A stretch of 64,000 nucleotides of DNA from Budvicia diplopodorum. GTDB taxonomy: Bacteria > Pseudomonadota > Gammaproteobacteria > Enterobacterales > Enterobacteriaceae. The notes beneath the pieces were generated by a model. It was not told the DNA's origin, made no database searches, and worked only from the letters and a program-made list of their open reading frames with translations. The translations under genes and the position numbers were made by a program. Where the stretch lies: the NCBI RefSeq assembly GCF_009800925.1, contig NZ_WOYF01000006.1, forward strand, positions 140,860 through 204,859. Reading direction: 5' to 3'. Shown in pieces: positions 27,515 through 38,999 of this stretch (the stretch's first letter is position 1; each line of letters opens with the position of its first letter).

Positions 27515-29218
27515 ATGACCTCTATTCATTTAAAACCTATTAATGAAGTTGCTCAACGTTACGGCATAGCACAACAATATTTGATCCCCTACGGTTCTAG
27601 CATGGCTAAAATCGATCTCTCGCTGATAAATCCTAACGCCCCCAGAGGCAAGCTAATTCTGGTATCCAGCATTACGCCTACGCCTCTGGGTGAAGGTAAG
27701 ACGGTCACCACCATTGGGCTAAGCCAAGGGCTAAACTTTATCGGTGAATCCTGTATCGCCTGTATTCGCCAGCCCAGCCTTGGCCCGGTGTTCGGCGTGA
27801 AAGGCGGCGCGGCCGGCGGCGGTAAAGCGCAAGTCTTGCCGATGGAAAAGCTCAATCTCCACCTCACCGGAGACATTCACGCGATTACGGCAGCGCACAA
27901 TTTGGCCGCCACAGCGCTAGATGCCCGCCTGTATCACGAACAGCGGTTAGGCCATCAATTTACCGAGCATACCGGCCTTTTCCGCTTAGACATCGACCCG
28001 AACCATATTTTGTGGAAACGCGTGGTTGACCATAACGATCGTGCATTACGCCACATTACCATCGGCGTAAGCGGCGGCGTTAACGGCGTAGAACGCACCG
28101 ACGGTTACGATATCACCGCAGCGTCGGAGTTAATGGCAATACTGGCGCTGGCTGAAAGCCTGAAAGATATGCGCCAGCGTATTGGCCGCATCATTCTGGC
28201 CCATGATATTCATGGAAATCCGATTACCGCAGAACAGTTGGAAGTCGCCGGTGCGATGACGGTATTAATGAAAGATGCCATTCAGCCAACGATCATGCAA
28301 ACCAGCGAAAATACGCCGGTTCTGATCCATGCTGGTCCTTTTGCCAATATTGCCCACGGCAACTCGTCGGTAATTGCCGATCGCATTGCGTTGCAACAGG
28401 CTGACTATGTGGTCACCGAAGCCGGATTTGGTTCCGATATGGGAATGGAAAAATTCTTCAATATTAAATACCGCCAGTCCGGCATTAGCCCTTCTTGCGT
28501 GGTGCTAGTTGCCACACTGCGTAGCCTTAAGGCTAACAGCGGTAAATTTAATATTAAGCCGGGCCAACCGCTGCCCGATGAAATTGCCGACAGTAACGTT
28601 GAGCTGCTGGCCCTTGGCTGCAAGAATCTTGGCTGGCATATTACCAACGCGAAACGCTACGGCTTACCGGTAGTGATCGCCATCAATCGCTTCCCGACCG
28701 ATACGCAGGAAGAGCTGGACTATTTGCATCAGTTTGCGCTTTCGTGCGGTGCTGACGGCGTAGAAATCAGCGACGCTTTCGCCAACGGCGGTGAAGGGAC
28801 GGCGGCGCTGGCGAAAACCGTCGCTCAAGCTTGCCAGAATCAGCATCAGGTTACCCTGCTGTACCCCAACGAACTGTCACTCACCGACAAAATCGAAGCG
28901 ATTGTCAATACCTATGGTGCCAATGAAACCATCATCACGCCGCAGGCTGCTGCGCAGTTAACGCAGCTTGAACAGCTTGGTTTCGGCCATTTACCCTTGT
29001 GTATTGCTAAAACGCCGCTGTCTATCAGCGCCGATCCGGCATTGAAAAACGTACCTGAAAATTTCAGCGTCACGATTTCATCCTTTAAAGTTTCTGCCGG
29101 AGCCGGTTTTATTCGTGCCTATGCCGGAAGTATCATGACAATGCCCGGCTTAGGTACCTTACCGGCCTACCGCAATATCGATATTGATGAGCACGGTGCT
29201 ATTATTGGTCTGAGTTAG
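27515..29218 (+). CDS. fhs: Formate--tetrahydrofolate ligase
   Basis: Fhs uses ATP to join formate to tetrahydrofolate, giving 10-formyl-THF for purine synthesis and initiator-tRNA formylation. The 567-residue protein carries the P-loop [18 protein letters not shown] (from about residue 67), [19 protein letters not shown], and the terminal [20 protein letters not shown], so it is the full-length single-domain enzyme. E. coli K-12 lacks it and uses FolD. AGGATCG precedes the ATG by nine bases. It is a single gene between yfeH and rsxA. Confidence 0.95.
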   Translation: MTSIHLKPINEVAQRYGIAQQYLIPYGSSMAKIDLSLINPNAPRGKLILVSSITPTPLGEGKTVTTIGLSQGLNFIGESCIACIRQPSLGPVFGVKGGAAGGGKAQVLPMEKLNLHLTGDIHAITAAHNLAATALDARLYHEQRLGHQFTEHTGLFRLDIDPNHILWKRVVDHNDRALRHITIGVSGGVNGVERTDGYDITAASELMAILALAESLKDMRQRIGRIILAHDIHGNPITAEQLEVAGAMTVLMKDAIQPTIMQTSENTPVLIHAGPFANIAHGNSSVIADRIALQQADYVVTEAGFGSDMGMEKFFNIKYRQSGISPSCVVLVATLRSLKANSGKFNIKPGQPLPDEIADSNVELLALGCKNLGWHITNAKRYGLPVVIAINRFPTDTQEELDYLHQFALSCGADGVEISDAFANGGEGTAALAKTVAQACQNQHQVTLLYPNELSLTDKIEAIVNTYGANETIITPQAAAQLTQLEQLGFGHLPLCIAKTPLSISADPALKNVPENFSVTISSFKVSAGAGFIRAYAGSIMTMPGLGTLPAYRNIDIDEHGAIIGLS

Positions 29219-29342
29219 GCCGTTTTTTCAGGCATTAACCTACCCCGATAGGGGTAAAACACAATATCCTTACACTTGTAGTGTTGTGGTTCAGCCGCCA
29301 ATTATTGATAATATGGCGGCTTCTTTTCTTTTAGGCATCAAG

Positions 29343-29924
29343 ATGAGCGATTATTTGCTACTTTTTGTCGGCACCGTTTTTGTTAATAACTTCGTATTGG
29401 TTAAATTTTTAGGTCTATGCCCGTTTATGGGCGTATCTAAAAAGCTTGAAACCGCTATCGGAATGGGATTAGCAACAACCTTCGTGCTGACGCTGGCGTC
29501 GATTTGCGCGTGGTTAGTAGAAAACTATATTTTAGAGCCGCTGGGGTTGAGCTACTTGCGAACGCTGGCGTTTATATTTGTTATTGCCGTGGTGGTTCAG
29601 TTCACGGAGCTAGTGGTGCGCAAAACCAGCCCGGTTCTTTACCGGCTGCTGGGGATATTCTTACCGCTAATCACCACCAACTGCGCGGTATTAGGCGTTG
29701 CGCTACTCAACGTCAACCAGTCGCACAACTTTATGCAATCAACGGTGTACGGTTTTAGTGCCGCCGTCGGTTTTTCATTCGTGATGGTGCTGTTTGCCGC
29801 TATTCGTGAACGTTTAGCCTCGGCGGATATACCAGCCCCTTTTAGAGGCTCATCTATCGCATTGATTACAGCAGGCCTTATGTCACTCGCATTTATGGGT
29901 TTCACCGGATTGGTAAGATTTTAA
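29343..29924 (+). CDS. rsxA: Electron transport complex subunit RsxA (RnfA)
   Basis: RsxA is an integral inner-membrane subunit of the Rsx/Rnf complex, which in E. coli keeps the SoxR [2Fe-2S] cluster reduced. The protein has 193 residues, the E. coli length, with about six membrane segments, [17 protein letters not shown] and [14 protein letters not shown]; the two cysteines in these related half-membrane motifs bind an iron-sulfur cluster in Rnf/Nqr systems. The frame is open upstream to 29286, but ATG 29343 gives the family start MSDYLLLF. It shares one base with rsxB. Confidence 0.96.
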   Translation: MSDYLLLFVGTVFVNNFVLVKFLGLCPFMGVSKKLETAIGMGLATTFVLTLASICAWLVENYILEPLGLSYLRTLAFIFVIAVVVQFTELVVRKTSPVLYRLLGIFLPLITTNCAVLGVALLNVNQSHNFMQSTVYGFSAAVGFSFVMVLFAAIRERLASADIPAPFRGSSIALITAGLMSLAFMGFTGLVRF

Positions 29925-30502
29925 TGTTCTCTTTGTGGTCCAGCGTCATCGTTCTGACGCTATTAGCATTAGTCTGCGGCGCTATTTTAGGCTTTGCCGC
30001 CCGACGCTTTCAGGTAGATGCCGATCCGATTGTTGATACGGTAGAGAGCCTGTTGCCACAAAGCCAGTGTGGCCAGTGTGGCTATCCGGGCTGTCGTCCC
30101 TATGCCGAAGCCGTGGCTAACAACGGTGAAATGATTAATAAATGTGCCCCCGGCGGCGAAGCGGTCATGCTAAAACTGGCTGACGCGCTGGGCATTGAGC
30201 CTCAGCCTTTGGATCTTGCCACGATGGAAACCAATCCGGTGCGTAAAGTGGCCTTCATTGACGAAAGCAACTGTATTGGCTGTACTAAATGCATTCAGGC
30301 CTGTCCCGTTGACGCCATTGTGGGTTCGACCCGGGCAATGCATACGGTGATCGCCGACCTTTGCACGGGCTGCGATCTTTGTGTGGCACCCTGTCCTACA
30401 GAATGCATAGAAATGCGACCGGTTTTGCAAACTACGGCCAACTGGAAATGGGATTTACAGGCAATCCCGATACAGGTTATTGAGACAAATCCACATGTTT
30501 GA
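29924..30502 (+). CDS. rsxB: Electron transport complex subunit RsxB (RnfB), ferredoxin-like
   Basis: The 192-residue subunit has an N-terminal membrane anchor (residues 4-25), then the four-cysteine motif [17 protein letters not shown] (about 45-61) for one [4Fe-4S] cluster and two ferredoxin-type motifs [12 protein letters not shown] and [12 protein letters not shown] (about 110-155). It passes electrons through the Rsx complex at the cytoplasmic face. It begins one base inside the rsxA stop and ends inside the rsxC start region. Confidence 0.97.
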   Translation: MFSLWSSVIVLTLLALVCGAILGFAARRFQVDADPIVDTVESLLPQSQCGQCGYPGCRPYAEAVANNGEMINKCAPGGEAVMLKLADALGIEPQPLDLATMETNPVRKVAFIDESNCIGCTKCIQACPVDAIVGSTRAMHTVIADLCTGCDLCVAPCPTECIEMRPVLQTTANWKWDLQAIPIQVIETNPHV

Positions 30503-32615
30503 TCTGTTTTCCCGGTTTAAGAAAAACCAGATTTGGGATTTTGACGGCGGTATTCATCCTCCCGAGATGAAGGATCAAACTCGCCTGATTCCCCTTAAGC
30601 GGGCCGCTTTGCCCGCGTATTTACAAATTCCGCTCCAGCAGCACTTAGGGCCAGAAGGCGAACTTCTGGTTCAGGTTGGCGATCGCGTATTAAAAGGCCA
30701 GCCGCTGACGGAAGGCAAAAACCGTATGTTACCGGTTCATGCCTCAACCTCCGGCACCATAAGCGCCATTGATTATTACCCAAGCACCCATCCATCTGCC
30801 CTGCCAGAACGCTGCGTTCGCCTTGAGCCCGACGGGTTAGAGCAATGGTGTGAGCGCGACCGCCTGACCGACTACCGGGCCCACTCGCCGGAGCAGCTTA
30901 TCGCCCATATTCATCAGGCGGGCATTGCTGGCCTGGGCGGTGCCGTTTTCCCTACCGCCAGTAAAATTGACGGTGCCCTGAATCGGGTAAAAACGCTGAT
31001 TATCAACGGTGCTGAATGCGAGCCTTATATCACCGCTGACGACCGGCTGATGCAGGAATACGCCGACGAACTGCTGATCGGCTGTAATATTCTTGGCCAT
31101 ATTTTACGGCCCGAAACGATCGTTATTGGCATCGAAGACAATAAGCCAGAAGCCGTTCAGGCAATCAGGGATTCGTTACAACGTCACGAAAATGCAAGCG
31201 ATATTGCTCACGTTGTTCTTCGCGTTATCCCGACTAAATACCCTTCCGGCGGCGCAAAGCAGTTGACCAAGATCTTAACCGGTCTGGAAGTTCCTCACGG
31301 TGGCCGCTCCTCCGATATCGGCGTTCTGATGCAGAACGTCGGTACGGTGTTTGCGATTAAGCGCGCCATCATGGACGGAGAACCGCTGCTTGAGCGAGTG
31401 GTTACCCTTACCGGCAACGCGATGGGCGATAAAGGAAACGTTTGGGCGTTGCTGGGCACGCCCGTTTCGGAGCTATTAAACCAGTTTGGTTACCAAACCC
31501 AGTCGCCGCCGATGGTGATTATGGGCGGCCCGCTGATGGGCTTCGCCCTACCGGACCTTAGCGTTCCGGTGACCAAAATGAGTAACTGTATTATTGCGCC
31601 AAGCGCCGGTGAGCTTTCACCGCCTGAAGCGGAACAGCCCTGCATCCGCTGTACTCAATGCGCTGATGCCTGTCCTGCCGGGCTATTACCCCAGCAGCTA
31701 TATTGGTTCAGCCGCGGCAAAGAACATGATAAGGCCCGCAATTATAACCTGTTCGACTGTATTGAATGCGGCGCCTGTGCCTACGTTTGCCCCAGCAATA
31801 TTCCTCTGGTTCAGTACTATCGTCAGGAAAAGGCGGAAATTCGAGAGCAAGACCAACAGGCTCAATTGGCCCAAACGGCTAAAGTCCGCTTTGAAGCCAG
31901 ACAGGCCCGTTTAGAAAGAGAGAAAGCCGCCCGGCTACAGCGCCACAAAAAGGCTGAAACGCAGGTCACAGCGGAAGACAGTCAGGCCATTCAGTCAGCG
32001 CTTGAACGCGTCAAACGGCAAAGGCCGGTTGACGTCGCGCAATCGGTACATCCGGTTATTCACTCCATTAACGGCAGCGCACTTCCTGACAACAGCGCAG
32101 CGATTGCTGCCCGTCAGGCCAGAAAAGCACAGCGACAGGCCAAGCTGGATGCCCAAAGTGTGGTTTCTCAACCCGCTGATACGCCAACCACAGAAGAAAC
32201 CGATGCGCGTAAAGCCGCGTTAGCGGCGGCCATTGCCCGCGCTAAAGCAAAGAAATCTCAGCAAGCCCTGTCGGTTGCTAGTAACGCAGCAGGCCAAAGT
32301 ACTCTGGAAGATCAGGAAGGTACCGATCCGCGCAAAGCGGCGGTGGCCGAAGCCATTGCCAGAGCAAAAGCTAAACGCGAACTATCTCAGGCTAACGCGC
32401 CTGATGTGGCTCTAGCTTCATCAGAAATAGCGCCGACCCAAGACGATCGTAAAGCGGCGGTCGCCGCGGCTATTGCCAGAGCAAAAGCCAAAAAAGAGTC
32501 ACAGGCATTACCCACACCGGCTGATTCACTCCCGACAGAACAGATTGCACCTTCTGGCCAAGTTCAACATTCACAGCTAACCTCTTCACAGCTAACGTCT
32601 CCAGGTGATGAATAA
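30495..32615 (+). CDS. rsxC: Electron transport complex subunit RsxC (RnfC)
   Basis: The 706-residue cytoplasmic subunit has the NADH/FMN-binding core ([13 protein letters not shown], about residue 145; [25 protein letters not shown]), two [4Fe-4S] motifs [12 protein letters not shown] and [12 protein letters not shown] (about 375-430) and a long charged, alanine/lysine-rich tail. The tail holds three copies of a [17 protein letters not shown] repeat; E. coli RsxC has several. An upstream TTG at 30480 is in frame, but ATG 30495 gives the family start MFDLFSRF, overlapping rsxB by eight bases. The stop is followed directly by the rsxD ATG. Confidence 0.95.
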   Translation: MFDLFSRFKKNQIWDFDGGIHPPEMKDQTRLIPLKRAALPAYLQIPLQQHLGPEGELLVQVGDRVLKGQPLTEGKNRMLPVHASTSGTISAIDYYPSTHPSALPERCVRLEPDGLEQWCERDRLTDYRAHSPEQLIAHIHQAGIAGLGGAVFPTASKIDGALNRVKTLIINGAECEPYITADDRLMQEYADELLIGCNILGHILRPETIVIGIEDNKPEAVQAIRDSLQRHENASDIAHVVLRVIPTKYPSGGAKQLTKILTGLEVPHGGRSSDIGVLMQNVGTVFAIKRAIMDGEPLLERVVTLTGNAMGDKGNVWALLGTPVSELLNQFGYQTQSPPMVIMGGPLMGFALPDLSVPVTKMSNCIIAPSAGELSPPEAEQPCIRCTQCADACPAGLLPQQLYWFSRGKEHDKARNYNLFDCIECGACAYVCPSNIPLVQYYRQEKAEIREQDQQAQLAQTAKVRFEARQARLEREKAARLQRHKKAETQVTAEDSQAIQSALERVKRQRPVDVAQSVHPVIHSINGSALPDNSAAIAARQARKAQRQAKLDAQSVVSQPADTPTTEETDARKAALAAAIARAKAKKSQQALSVASNAAGQSTLEDQEGTDPRKAAVAEAIARAKAKRELSQANAPDVALASSEIAPTQDDRKAAVAAAIARAKAKKESQALPTPADSLPTEQIAPSGQVQHSQLTSSQLTSPGDE
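32197..32512 (+). repeat. Three repeats in the RsxC C-terminal tail
   Basis: The coding sequence repeats [36 protein letters not shown] and [18 protein letters not shown] at intervals of about 40 residues. The encoded helices are amphipathic and basic. Copy number varies between enterobacteria, as expected for slippage or recombination within a gene. Confidence 0.8.
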
Positions 32616-33665
32616 ATGTCATTTCGTATAACCAGTTCACCCTTTGCCCACAGCCAGCAATCTACCGGTCGCCTGATGCTGTGGGTCGTTTTGGCCTGCC
32701 TTCCGGGAATGGCTGCGCAGTGGTACTTTTTTGGTTATGGAAGCATTATTCAGGTCATTCTCGCTATTGCTATTGCCCTGATTGCCGAAGGTGCTGTGCT
32801 AAAGCTTCGGCATTTACCGGTTAAAGCGCGGCTGGCAGACAACTCAGCCCTACTGACGGCGCTGCTTTTAGGCGTGAGTATCCCTCCGCTGGCTCCGTGG
32901 TGGGTGATTGTTATCGGTACGTTCTGCGCGATTATTATTGCTAAACAGCTGTACGGCGGTTTGGGCCAAAATCCGTTTAATCCGGCGATGGTCGGCTATG
33001 TCATCCTACTGATCTCGTTTCCGGTCCAAATGAGCAGCTGGCTTCCCCCGTCGCCGCTTCAGGGCACCCACATTGGGCTAATCGACACCCTCAGCATCAT
33101 TTTTAGCGGGCAAACGCTCAACGGTGACGACATATTCAAACTGATGCTGGGCGTTGATGGAATCAGTCAGGCAACGCCGCTGGATACGCTAAAGACCGGG
33201 CTGCGTAGCGGCCACAGCATTAGCGAGGTATTGGGGCAGCCGATTTATAACAATATGGGCGGCATCGGCTGGCAATGGATCAACGTAGGTTTCTTCGTTG
33301 GCGGCCTGTTTCTGTTATGGAAAAAAATCATTCAGTGGCAGCTATCTTTTAGCTTTTTAGCGACGTTAGCCGTTGTCTCTACCTTAGGCTGGCTCATCGA
33401 TCCTTCAAACAATGCGGCTCCGTGGATCCACCTGCTATCGGGCGCGACCATGCTGTGTGCCTTCTTTATTGTTACCGATCCGGTTACCGCATCAACCACG
33501 GCGAAAGGCCGGATAATCTTTGGTGCACTGGTTGCTATTTTAGTCTGGCTCATTCGCAGCTATGGTGGCTACCCTGACGGCGTCGCGTTTGCCATACTGC
33601 TGGCAAACATTACCGTGCCGTTAGTTGACCATTACACCCAACCGCGCGCTTACGGGCATCGTTAA
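32616..33665 (+). CDS. rsxD: Electron transport complex subunit RsxD (RnfD), covalent FMN protein
   Basis: This 349-residue integral membrane subunit has about nine membrane segments. The threonine that carries covalent FMN is in [12 protein letters not shown], at Thr187 as in E. coli. Other family motifs are [21 protein letters not shown] (positions 77-97, not fully quoted elsewhere) and [16 protein letters not shown]. The ATG follows the rsxC stop codon with no gap, so translation is probably coupled. Confidence 0.96.
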   Translation: MSFRITSSPFAHSQQSTGRLMLWVVLACLPGMAAQWYFFGYGSIIQVILAIAIALIAEGAVLKLRHLPVKARLADNSALLTALLLGVSIPPLAPWWVIVIGTFCAIIIAKQLYGGLGQNPFNPAMVGYVILLISFPVQMSSWLPPSPLQGTHIGLIDTLSIIFSGQTLNGDDIFKLMLGVDGISQATPLDTLKTGLRSGHSISEVLGQPIYNNMGGIGWQWINVGFFVGGLFLLWKKIIQWQLSFSFLATLAVVSTLGWLIDPSNNAAPWIHLLSGATMLCAFFIVTDPVTASTTAKGRIIFGALVAILVWLIRSYGGYPDGVAFAILLANITVPLVDHYTQPRAYGHR

Positions 33666-33674
33666 GGATCCATT

Positions 33675-34304
33675 ATGCTAAATACGATGAGACGACACGG
33701 GATAACGCTAGCGCTGTTTGCCGCGCTGTCTACGGGTTTAACTTCCGCGGTTTATCTGGTCACCAAATCAACCATTGCCTATCAGGCCGATCTACAGCAA
33801 AAGGCAATTTTCGATCAGGTCATCCCCCCCGACCTGTATGATAATCAGTTGGTTAATGATTGTTACATTGTCACCGACTCGGCATTAGGAACGGATACCC
33901 CGCACCGGCTGTTTATTGCCCGCAAAGCGAATATTCCGGTGGCAGCAGCCATAGAGACAACCGCCCCTGACGGCTATTCCGGCGCAATCCAGCTGATTGT
34001 CGGCGCAAATTTTAACGGTGAAGTCTTAGGCACTCGCGTGCTTGAGCATCATGAAACGCCCGGCTTAGGCGATAAAATTGAGCTACGCATATCCGACTGG
34101 ATTACCCATTTTTCTAACCAGCAGGTTAACGGTGATAACGATACCCGCTGGGGCGTAAAAAAGGACGGCGGCATGTTTGACCAGTTTACCGGCGCCACCA
34201 TCACGCCCCGAGCGGTAGTCAAGTCGGTCAAAAAAACCGCGCTGTATTTACAGCTGAATCATGAGCATTTAACGTCACTCCCGCGCTGCGAGGCCAGAGA
34301 ATGA
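33675..34304 (+). CDS. rsxG: Electron transport complex subunit RsxG (RnfG), covalent FMN protein
   Basis: The 209-residue subunit has a single N-terminal membrane helix (residues 9-29) and a periplasmic FMN-binding domain. The flavinylation motif is [12 protein letters not shown] with Thr175, and [14 protein letters not shown] is the other conserved stretch. AAGGATCC lies before the ATG. Its last four bases overlap rsxE (ATGA). Confidence 0.96.
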   Translation: MLNTMRRHGITLALFAALSTGLTSAVYLVTKSTIAYQADLQQKAIFDQVIPPDLYDNQLVNDCYIVTDSALGTDTPHRLFIARKANIPVAAAIETTAPDGYSGAIQLIVGANFNGEVLGTRVLEHHETPGLGDKIELRISDWITHFSNQQVNGDNDTRWGVKKDGGMFDQFTGATITPRAVVKSVKKTALYLQLNHEHLTSLPRCEARE

Positions 34305-35005
34305 ACGATATAAAATATTTACTCAATCAGGGACTGTGGAAAAACAACTCAGCGCTGGTTCAGCTGCTGGGTTTATGCCCTCTGTTAGCCGTCTCGTCTA
34401 CGGCAACCAATGCATTGGGCTTAGGATTAGCCACCACCATGGTGCTGATTTGTACTAACGTGGCGGTCTCTGCCCTGCGCCGGTGGGTTCCGCAAGAGAT
34501 CAGAATACCGATTTATGTGATGATCATTGCCTCTGTGGTTACCATCGTTCAGCTATTGATCAATGCTTACGCTTACGGCCTGTATCAATCACTGGGGATC
34601 TTTATTCCTCTGATTACCACCAACTGTATCGTTATTGGCCGTGCAGAAGCCTATGCCGCACAAAATCCGGTTCCCCTTTCGGCCATCGACGGTCTGGCGA
34701 TGGGGCTAGGTGCCACCAGCGTTTTATTCGTATTGGGGGCAATGCGTGAAATTTTGGGCAACGGCACGCTATTTGACGGCGCAGAACGGCTATTAGGCGC
34801 GTGGGCTAAGGTATTGCGCATTGAAGTGATTCATTTAGATAACGCATTTCTCTTAGCGATGTTACCGCCCGGCGCGTTTCTTGGGCTTGGCTTTCTGCTC
34901 GCGCTAAAATATGTGATTGACCAAAAGGTTAAAGCATATAAAAGTAAGCCCGTTGAACTAAAAATAGCGAATCCGTCAGATAAACAGACGGAAATGACTC
35001 AGTAA
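34301..35005 (+). CDS. rsxE: Electron transport complex subunit RsxE (RnfE)
   Basis: The 234-residue membrane subunit is homologous to RsxA and has the paired half-membrane motifs [14 protein letters not shown] and [15 protein letters not shown], whose cysteines bind the membrane-embedded iron-sulfur cluster with RsxA. It completes the rsxABCDGE set; nth follows 11 bases later, as in E. coli. Confidence 0.96.
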   Translation: MNDIKYLLNQGLWKNNSALVQLLGLCPLLAVSSTATNALGLGLATTMVLICTNVAVSALRRWVPQEIRIPIYVMIIASVVTIVQLLINAYAYGLYQSLGIFIPLITTNCIVIGRAEAYAAQNPVPLSAIDGLAMGLGATSVLFVLGAMREILGNGTLFDGAERLLGAWAKVLRIEVIHLDNAFLLAMLPPGAFLGLGFLLALKYVIDQKVKAYKSKPVELKIANPSDKQTEMTQ

Positions 35006-35016
35006 GGATATCCGGT

Positions 35017-35649
35017 TTGAATCAAGCAAAACGTATACAAATTTTAACGCGCTTACGTGATAACGATCCAAAACCCACCACTGAACTGGTGTTCACCAGC
35101 CCTTTTGAATTACTGATTTCAGTTTTGCTGTCTGCGCAGGCGACTGACGTTAGCGTGAACAAAGCAACGGCCAAACTCTACCCGGTGGCCAATACGCCAG
35201 AGAGCATTCTGGCATTGGGCGTTGACGGGATTAAAAGCTACATTAAAACTATCGGGCTGTTTAACGCTAAAGCGGAGAACGTAATTAAAACCTGCCGTAT
35301 TTTAGTTGAACGGCACGGTAGTCAGGTTCCTGAAGATCGCGCCGCGCTGGAAGCCCTTCCCGGCGTTGGCCGCAAAACGGCCAACGTGGTGCTCAATACC
35401 GCCTTCGGGTGGCCAACCATTGCGGTGGATACCCACATATTCAGAGTGTGTAACCGCACCCGTTTTGCTCCGGGAAAAAACGTAGAACAGGTTGAAGAGA
35501 AATTGCTTAAGGTGGTACCGGCTGAGTTTAAAGTCGACTGCCACCATTGGCTAATCCTTCACGGTCGCTATACCTGCGTAGCCCGAAAGCCACGCTGTGG
35601 ATCTTGCCTGATTGAAGATTTATGTGAATTCAAAGAAAAGGCCGAATAG
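35017..35649 (+). CDS. nth: Endonuclease III
   Basis: Nth is a DNA glycosylase/AP lyase that removes oxidised pyrimidines. The 210-residue product shows the helix-hairpin-helix LPGVGRKTANVVL with catalytic Lys120, Asp138 in VDTHIFRV, and the [4Fe-4S] motif C-x6-C-x2-C-x5-C (CVARKPRCGSCLIEDLC) near the end. The start is a TTG at 35017: it gives the family N-terminus MNQAKRIQIL and has AAGGA eight bases upstream. It is the last gene of the rsx-nth unit. Confidence 0.96.
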   Translation: MNQAKRIQILTRLRDNDPKPTTELVFTSPFELLISVLLSAQATDVSVNKATAKLYPVANTPESILALGVDGIKSYIKTIGLFNAKAENVIKTCRILVERHGSQVPEDRAALEALPGVGRKTANVVLNTAFGWPTIAVDTHIFRVCNRTRFAPGKNVEQVEEKLLKVVPAEFKVDCHHWLILHGRYTCVARKPRCGSCLIEDLCEFKEKAE

Positions 35650-35842
35650 CAAAATAGTCGCTGATATTAAACGCCAAAACCTCGCCCTTTAACCACCAGA
35701 ACAGAGTGATATTCGGAAATTTTTTGCGAATAAAACGGGCGTAATAACCAAATTAAACCGCTTTGTCGGCGCTCTCATCCTACAAGTTAGAGTATACTTC
35801 CAGACGCTAAGCTTCACTTTTATGTGCTAACGGAGAAACTCA

Positions 35843-36448
35843 ATGAAACTGTTTTATAAACCCGGCGCTTGTTCCCTGTCCCCTCATATCGTTCTTAATG
35901 AGGCCAGCCTGACGTATTCGCTGGAAAAAGTTGATTTAGCGACCAAGAAAACGGAACGCGGTGATGACTTCTTACAGGTAAACCCTAAAGGTCAGGTTCC
36001 AACTCTTCAGCTTGACGATGGAAGTATCCTGACCGAAGGCGTTGCTATCGTGCAGTATCTGGCAAATCGCGCCCCTGAAAAACATTTAATGCCGGCCCAC
36101 GGAACGCCTGAGTTTTATCATGCCGTCGAGTGGCTGAACTATATCTCTACCGAATTACACAAAGGCTTTAGCCCGCTGTTTAATGCTCAAACCCCGGTAG
36201 AATATAAAACCGTGACCAAAGAAAAATTGCATAAGCAGTTTAGCCACGTGAACAGCGTGCTAGAAAAGCACCAGTTTGTTCTTGGCGCTAAATTCAGCGT
36301 TGCCGATGCTTATCTGTTCACCGTCCTGAGCTGGGCACCGCGCGTTCAGCTTGATTTAAGCGCCTACTCGGCAATCAATGCTTACTTAGCCCGCGTAGCC
36401 GCCCGCCCGGCGGTTGATGCAACGCTAAAGGCCGAAGGCCTGAAATAA
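35843..36448 (+). CDS. gstA: Glutathione S-transferase GstA
   Basis: The 201-residue beta-class glutathione transferase has the thioredoxin-like N-terminal domain with Cys10 (MKLFYKPGAC), the cis-proline motif GQVPTLQLDDG and DGSILTEGVAIVQYL for glutathione binding, and an all-helical C-terminal domain. Its length equals E. coli GstA. AACGGAG precedes the ATG. It starts the conserved gstA-pdxY-tyrS-pdxH block and is convergent with pdxY. Confidence 0.95.
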   Translation: MKLFYKPGACSLSPHIVLNEASLTYSLEKVDLATKKTERGDDFLQVNPKGQVPTLQLDDGSILTEGVAIVQYLANRAPEKHLMPAHGTPEFYHAVEWLNYISTELHKGFSPLFNAQTPVEYKTVTKEKLHKQFSHVNSVLEKHQFVLGAKFSVADAYLFTVLSWAPRVQLDLSAYSAINAYLARVAARPAVDATLKAEGLK

Positions 36449-36464
36449 GCTTTGATTCAGATGT

Positions 36465-36495
36465 AAAAAAGCGGGCAAAAAAGCCCGCTTCTTTA
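36465..36495. terminator. Terminator between gstA and pdxY
   Basis: AAGCGGGC / GCCCGCTT around six A (36469-36490), with an A run on the left and a short T-rich tail on the right. A second perfect hairpin, GCGGGCCA/TGGCCCGC at 36593-36610, lies nearer the pdxY stop but has no T tract on the minus strand. Confidence 0.82.
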
Positions 36496-36630
36496 TTAAA
36501 AATATCGCCCTCGGCCGCTAGGAAAAATAAATATTCCAGCCTTGAGTATGCGGACAAAACTGACGATCAAACTGAATTAAACTACGTTGTCAGCGGGCCA
36601 GATGGCCCGCAGTTTATGGGATAACTTAAC

Positions 36631-37491
36631 TCACAGCGCTACTGCTTCAAAATGATGTTCAGGATTAACGATCTTATCCTGAGCCGCCACGATCTGTAGC
36701 TCATATTCTCCGCGGCGCTGGGTTTCCAGCATAATCTCATACACGGCGGCGGTAACGTGCTCTAACGCCTGTGGCAACGGCTTCTTGAGTAATAAATCGA
36801 CCAACAGTAATCCGCTGGTAATGTCACCAACGCCAACCGGCTGACGAGGCCCGAAGTCAACCAACGGACGACTGATATGCCAAGCATCATCAGGGGTGAC
36901 TAACGCCATTTCAAAGGCGTCGGCACGATATCCGGCGCGGCTAAGATGTTTAACCAAAATGACTTTCGGCCCCTGTTTACACAGGCTTCGCGCCGCAGTA
37001 ATCACTTCATCAACATTGGTTAAGGTTTTTCCCGACAGTTGCTCTAACTCCAGCAGGTTTGGCGCCATCATGTCACTAACCGGCATCGCCTGTTTGCAGA
37101 AAAACTCAGAAACGCCGGGCGCAACAATGCAGCCCTTCTCCGGGTGGCCCATGACCGGATCGCAAAAATACCATGCGGCAGGATTAGCCGCCTTAACCTG
37201 AGCAACCGCATCAAGAATATGCGTTCCCTGTTCCGGAGAGCCAATATAACCGCTCAAAACGGCATCACAGCGCTCTAACTGATTAATCTCACTGAGGCCA
37301 CGAACAATATCGGTCAAATGGCTGGCGGGCATTACGCAGCCTTCCCATTGCCGATATTGCGTGTGATTAGAGAACTGAACCGTATTCAAAGGCCATACGT
37401 TTACACCCATTCTACGCATAGGAAATTGCGCAGCGCTGTTGCCCGCATGGCCATAAACCACGTGGGATTGAATGGATAGAATATTTTTCAT
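36631..37491 (-). CDS. pdxY: Pyridoxal kinase PdxY
   Basis: PdxY phosphorylates pyridoxal in the vitamin B6 salvage pathway. The 286-residue ribokinase-family protein has [18 protein letters not shown] at the start, the motif [13 protein letters not shown] and the ATP/anion-hole motif [11 protein letters not shown] with its catalytic Asp. It aligns end to end with E. coli PdxY (287 residues). It lies just downstream of tyrS, beyond the tyrS terminator. Confidence 0.96.
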   Translation of the reverse strand: MKNILSIQSHVVYGHAGNSAAQFPMRRMGVNVWPLNTVQFSNHTQYRQWEGCVMPASHLTDIVRGLSEINQLERCDAVLSGYIGSPEQGTHILDAVAQVKAANPAAWYFCDPVMGHPEKGCIVAPGVSEFFCKQAMPVSDMMAPNLLELEQLSGKTLTNVDEVITAARSLCKQGPKVILVKHLSRAGYRADAFEMALVTPDDAWHISRPLVDFGPRQPVGVGDITSGLLLVDLLLKKPLPQALEHVTAAVYEIMLETQRRGEYELQIVAAQDKIVNPEHHFEAVAL

Positions 37492-37569
37492 TTTGGGATT
37501 ATCTCTAAATAATTAAACGCATCGGATACGTTGTGTCAGGAGTCAGACGATTTACGCTATGCATAAAAA

Positions 37570-37597
37570 CAAAAAAATGGCCGCATTCACGGCCAAT
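37570..37597 (-). terminator. Terminator of tyrS
   Basis: On the minus strand TGGCCG-TGAATG-CGGCCA (37578-37595) is followed by a run of seven T. It lies 15 bases after the tyrS stop and before pdxY. Confidence 0.85.
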
Positions 37598-37609
37598 TTA
37601 GACAATCAT

Positions 37610-38881
37610 TTATTGCCAGAAGACTAAACAGTAATGCTTTTTACCCCGGCGTAGCAGAGAGTAACGACCAAACAAACGATCGCTGTCTACAAACACATAT
37701 TCCGGATTTGACTGCTTTTCGCCGTTAATCGTTACCGCATTAGAGGCTATCATGGTTCTTGCCTGGCCGCGGGAAGGTACCAGTTCAGAATTGACTAAAG
37801 CCTGCTGTAAATCGGCACCCGACTCAAGGGCTATCGCTGGCATACCGTCCTGAGCTAGCTGAGCAAAATCGTCTTCGGTAATATCATTAAGCTCACCGGA
37901 GAACAGGCTTTGAGTAATACGCTTAGCGGCTTCAAGGCCTGATTCACCGTGGACTAATCGAGTCACGTTTTCAGCGAGAACATACTGTGCACGCGGCGCT
38001 TTACCGCTGTTTTTATCTTCATCTTCCAACGCATTAATCTCTTCTAGCGTCATGAAGGTGAAGAATTTTAAGAAACGGTAAACGTCGGCATCGGCGGTGT
38101 TTATCCAGAATTGGTAGAACTTGTATGGGCTGGTTTTTCTCGGATCCAGCCAAATTGCCCCGCCTTCAGTTTTACCAAACTTAGTACCGTCAGACTTGGT
38201 GATTAACGGTACGGTAAAGCCGTATACCTGATTCTGATGTAGACGACGGGTCAAATCGATACCGGAAGTAATGTTACCCCACTGGTCTGAACCACCAATT
38301 TGCAGCTCAACGCCGTGCTCTTCATTCAGGCAGGCGAAGTCATAGGCCTGCAACAAATTATAGGAAAACTCGGTAAACGAGATACCGCTGTCGTCGCGGT
38401 TCAAACGCTGTTTAACCGCTTCTTTATTGATCATGGCGTTAACAGAGAAGTGTTTACCAATATCACGCAGGAAGGTCAGCACTTTCATTCCGCCAAACCA
38501 GTCGTAGTTATTGGCCATTTTGGCGCTGTTGCTGCCGCAGTCAAAGTCGAGGAACGGGGAAACCTGCTGGCGGATTTTTTCAACCCAGTCGCCAACCGTG
38601 TCTTCGGTATTGAGCTTACGCTCGGCCGCTTTAAAGCTTGGATCGCCAATCAGGCCGGTCGCGCCACCCACTAATGCCACTGGCATATGACCCGCCAACT
38701 GAAAGCGCTTTAAGCATAATAACGGAACCAAATGGCCCAAATGCAAGCTGTCAGCGGTGGGATCAAAGCCGCAATACAGAGCTATTGGCCCTTGAGCCAG
38801 TCTCTCTGATAGCCCGACTTCATCCGTCACCTGGGCGACCAGACCGCGTTCTTGCAATTGTTTAATCAGGTTATTCGCCAT
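37610..38881 (-). CDS. tyrS: Tyrosyl-tRNA synthetase
   Basis: This class I aminoacyl-tRNA synthetase charges tRNA-Tyr. The 423-residue product has the HIGH-like motif DSLHLGHL (about residue 46), tyrosine-pocket segment CGFDPTADS, the KMSKS-like loop [11 protein letters not shown] and a C-terminal S4-like domain (about 355-420). The frame includes a TTG one codon earlier (38884); the ATG at 38881 was chosen because the family begins Met-Ala. GGAG lies about ten bases upstream. Confidence 0.96.
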   Translation of the reverse strand: MANNLIKQLQERGLVAQVTDEVGLSERLAQGPIALYCGFDPTADSLHLGHLVPLLCLKRFQLAGHMPVALVGGATGLIGDPSFKAAERKLNTEDTVGDWVEKIRQQVSPFLDFDCGSNSAKMANNYDWFGGMKVLTFLRDIGKHFSVNAMINKEAVKQRLNRDDSGISFTEFSYNLLQAYDFACLNEEHGVELQIGGSDQWGNITSGIDLTRRLHQNQVYGFTVPLITKSDGTKFGKTEGGAIWLDPRKTSPYKFYQFWINTADADVYRFLKFFTFMTLEEINALEDEDKNSGKAPRAQYVLAENVTRLVHGESGLEAAKRITQSLFSGELNDITEDDFAQLAQDGMPAIALESGADLQQALVNSELVPSRGQARTMIASNAVTINGEKQSNPEYVFVDSDRLFGRYSLLRRGKKHYCLVFWQ

Positions 38882-38999
38882 CAATACATAACTCCGTTGT
38901 TATTAAGCTGCGATAGATATTCAGTTTTATTATCGCAATGTATAAATCGTTTTTATTAAGCCGGATAGAATAAACGTCACGTAAGCCAATGGCTAGGGG

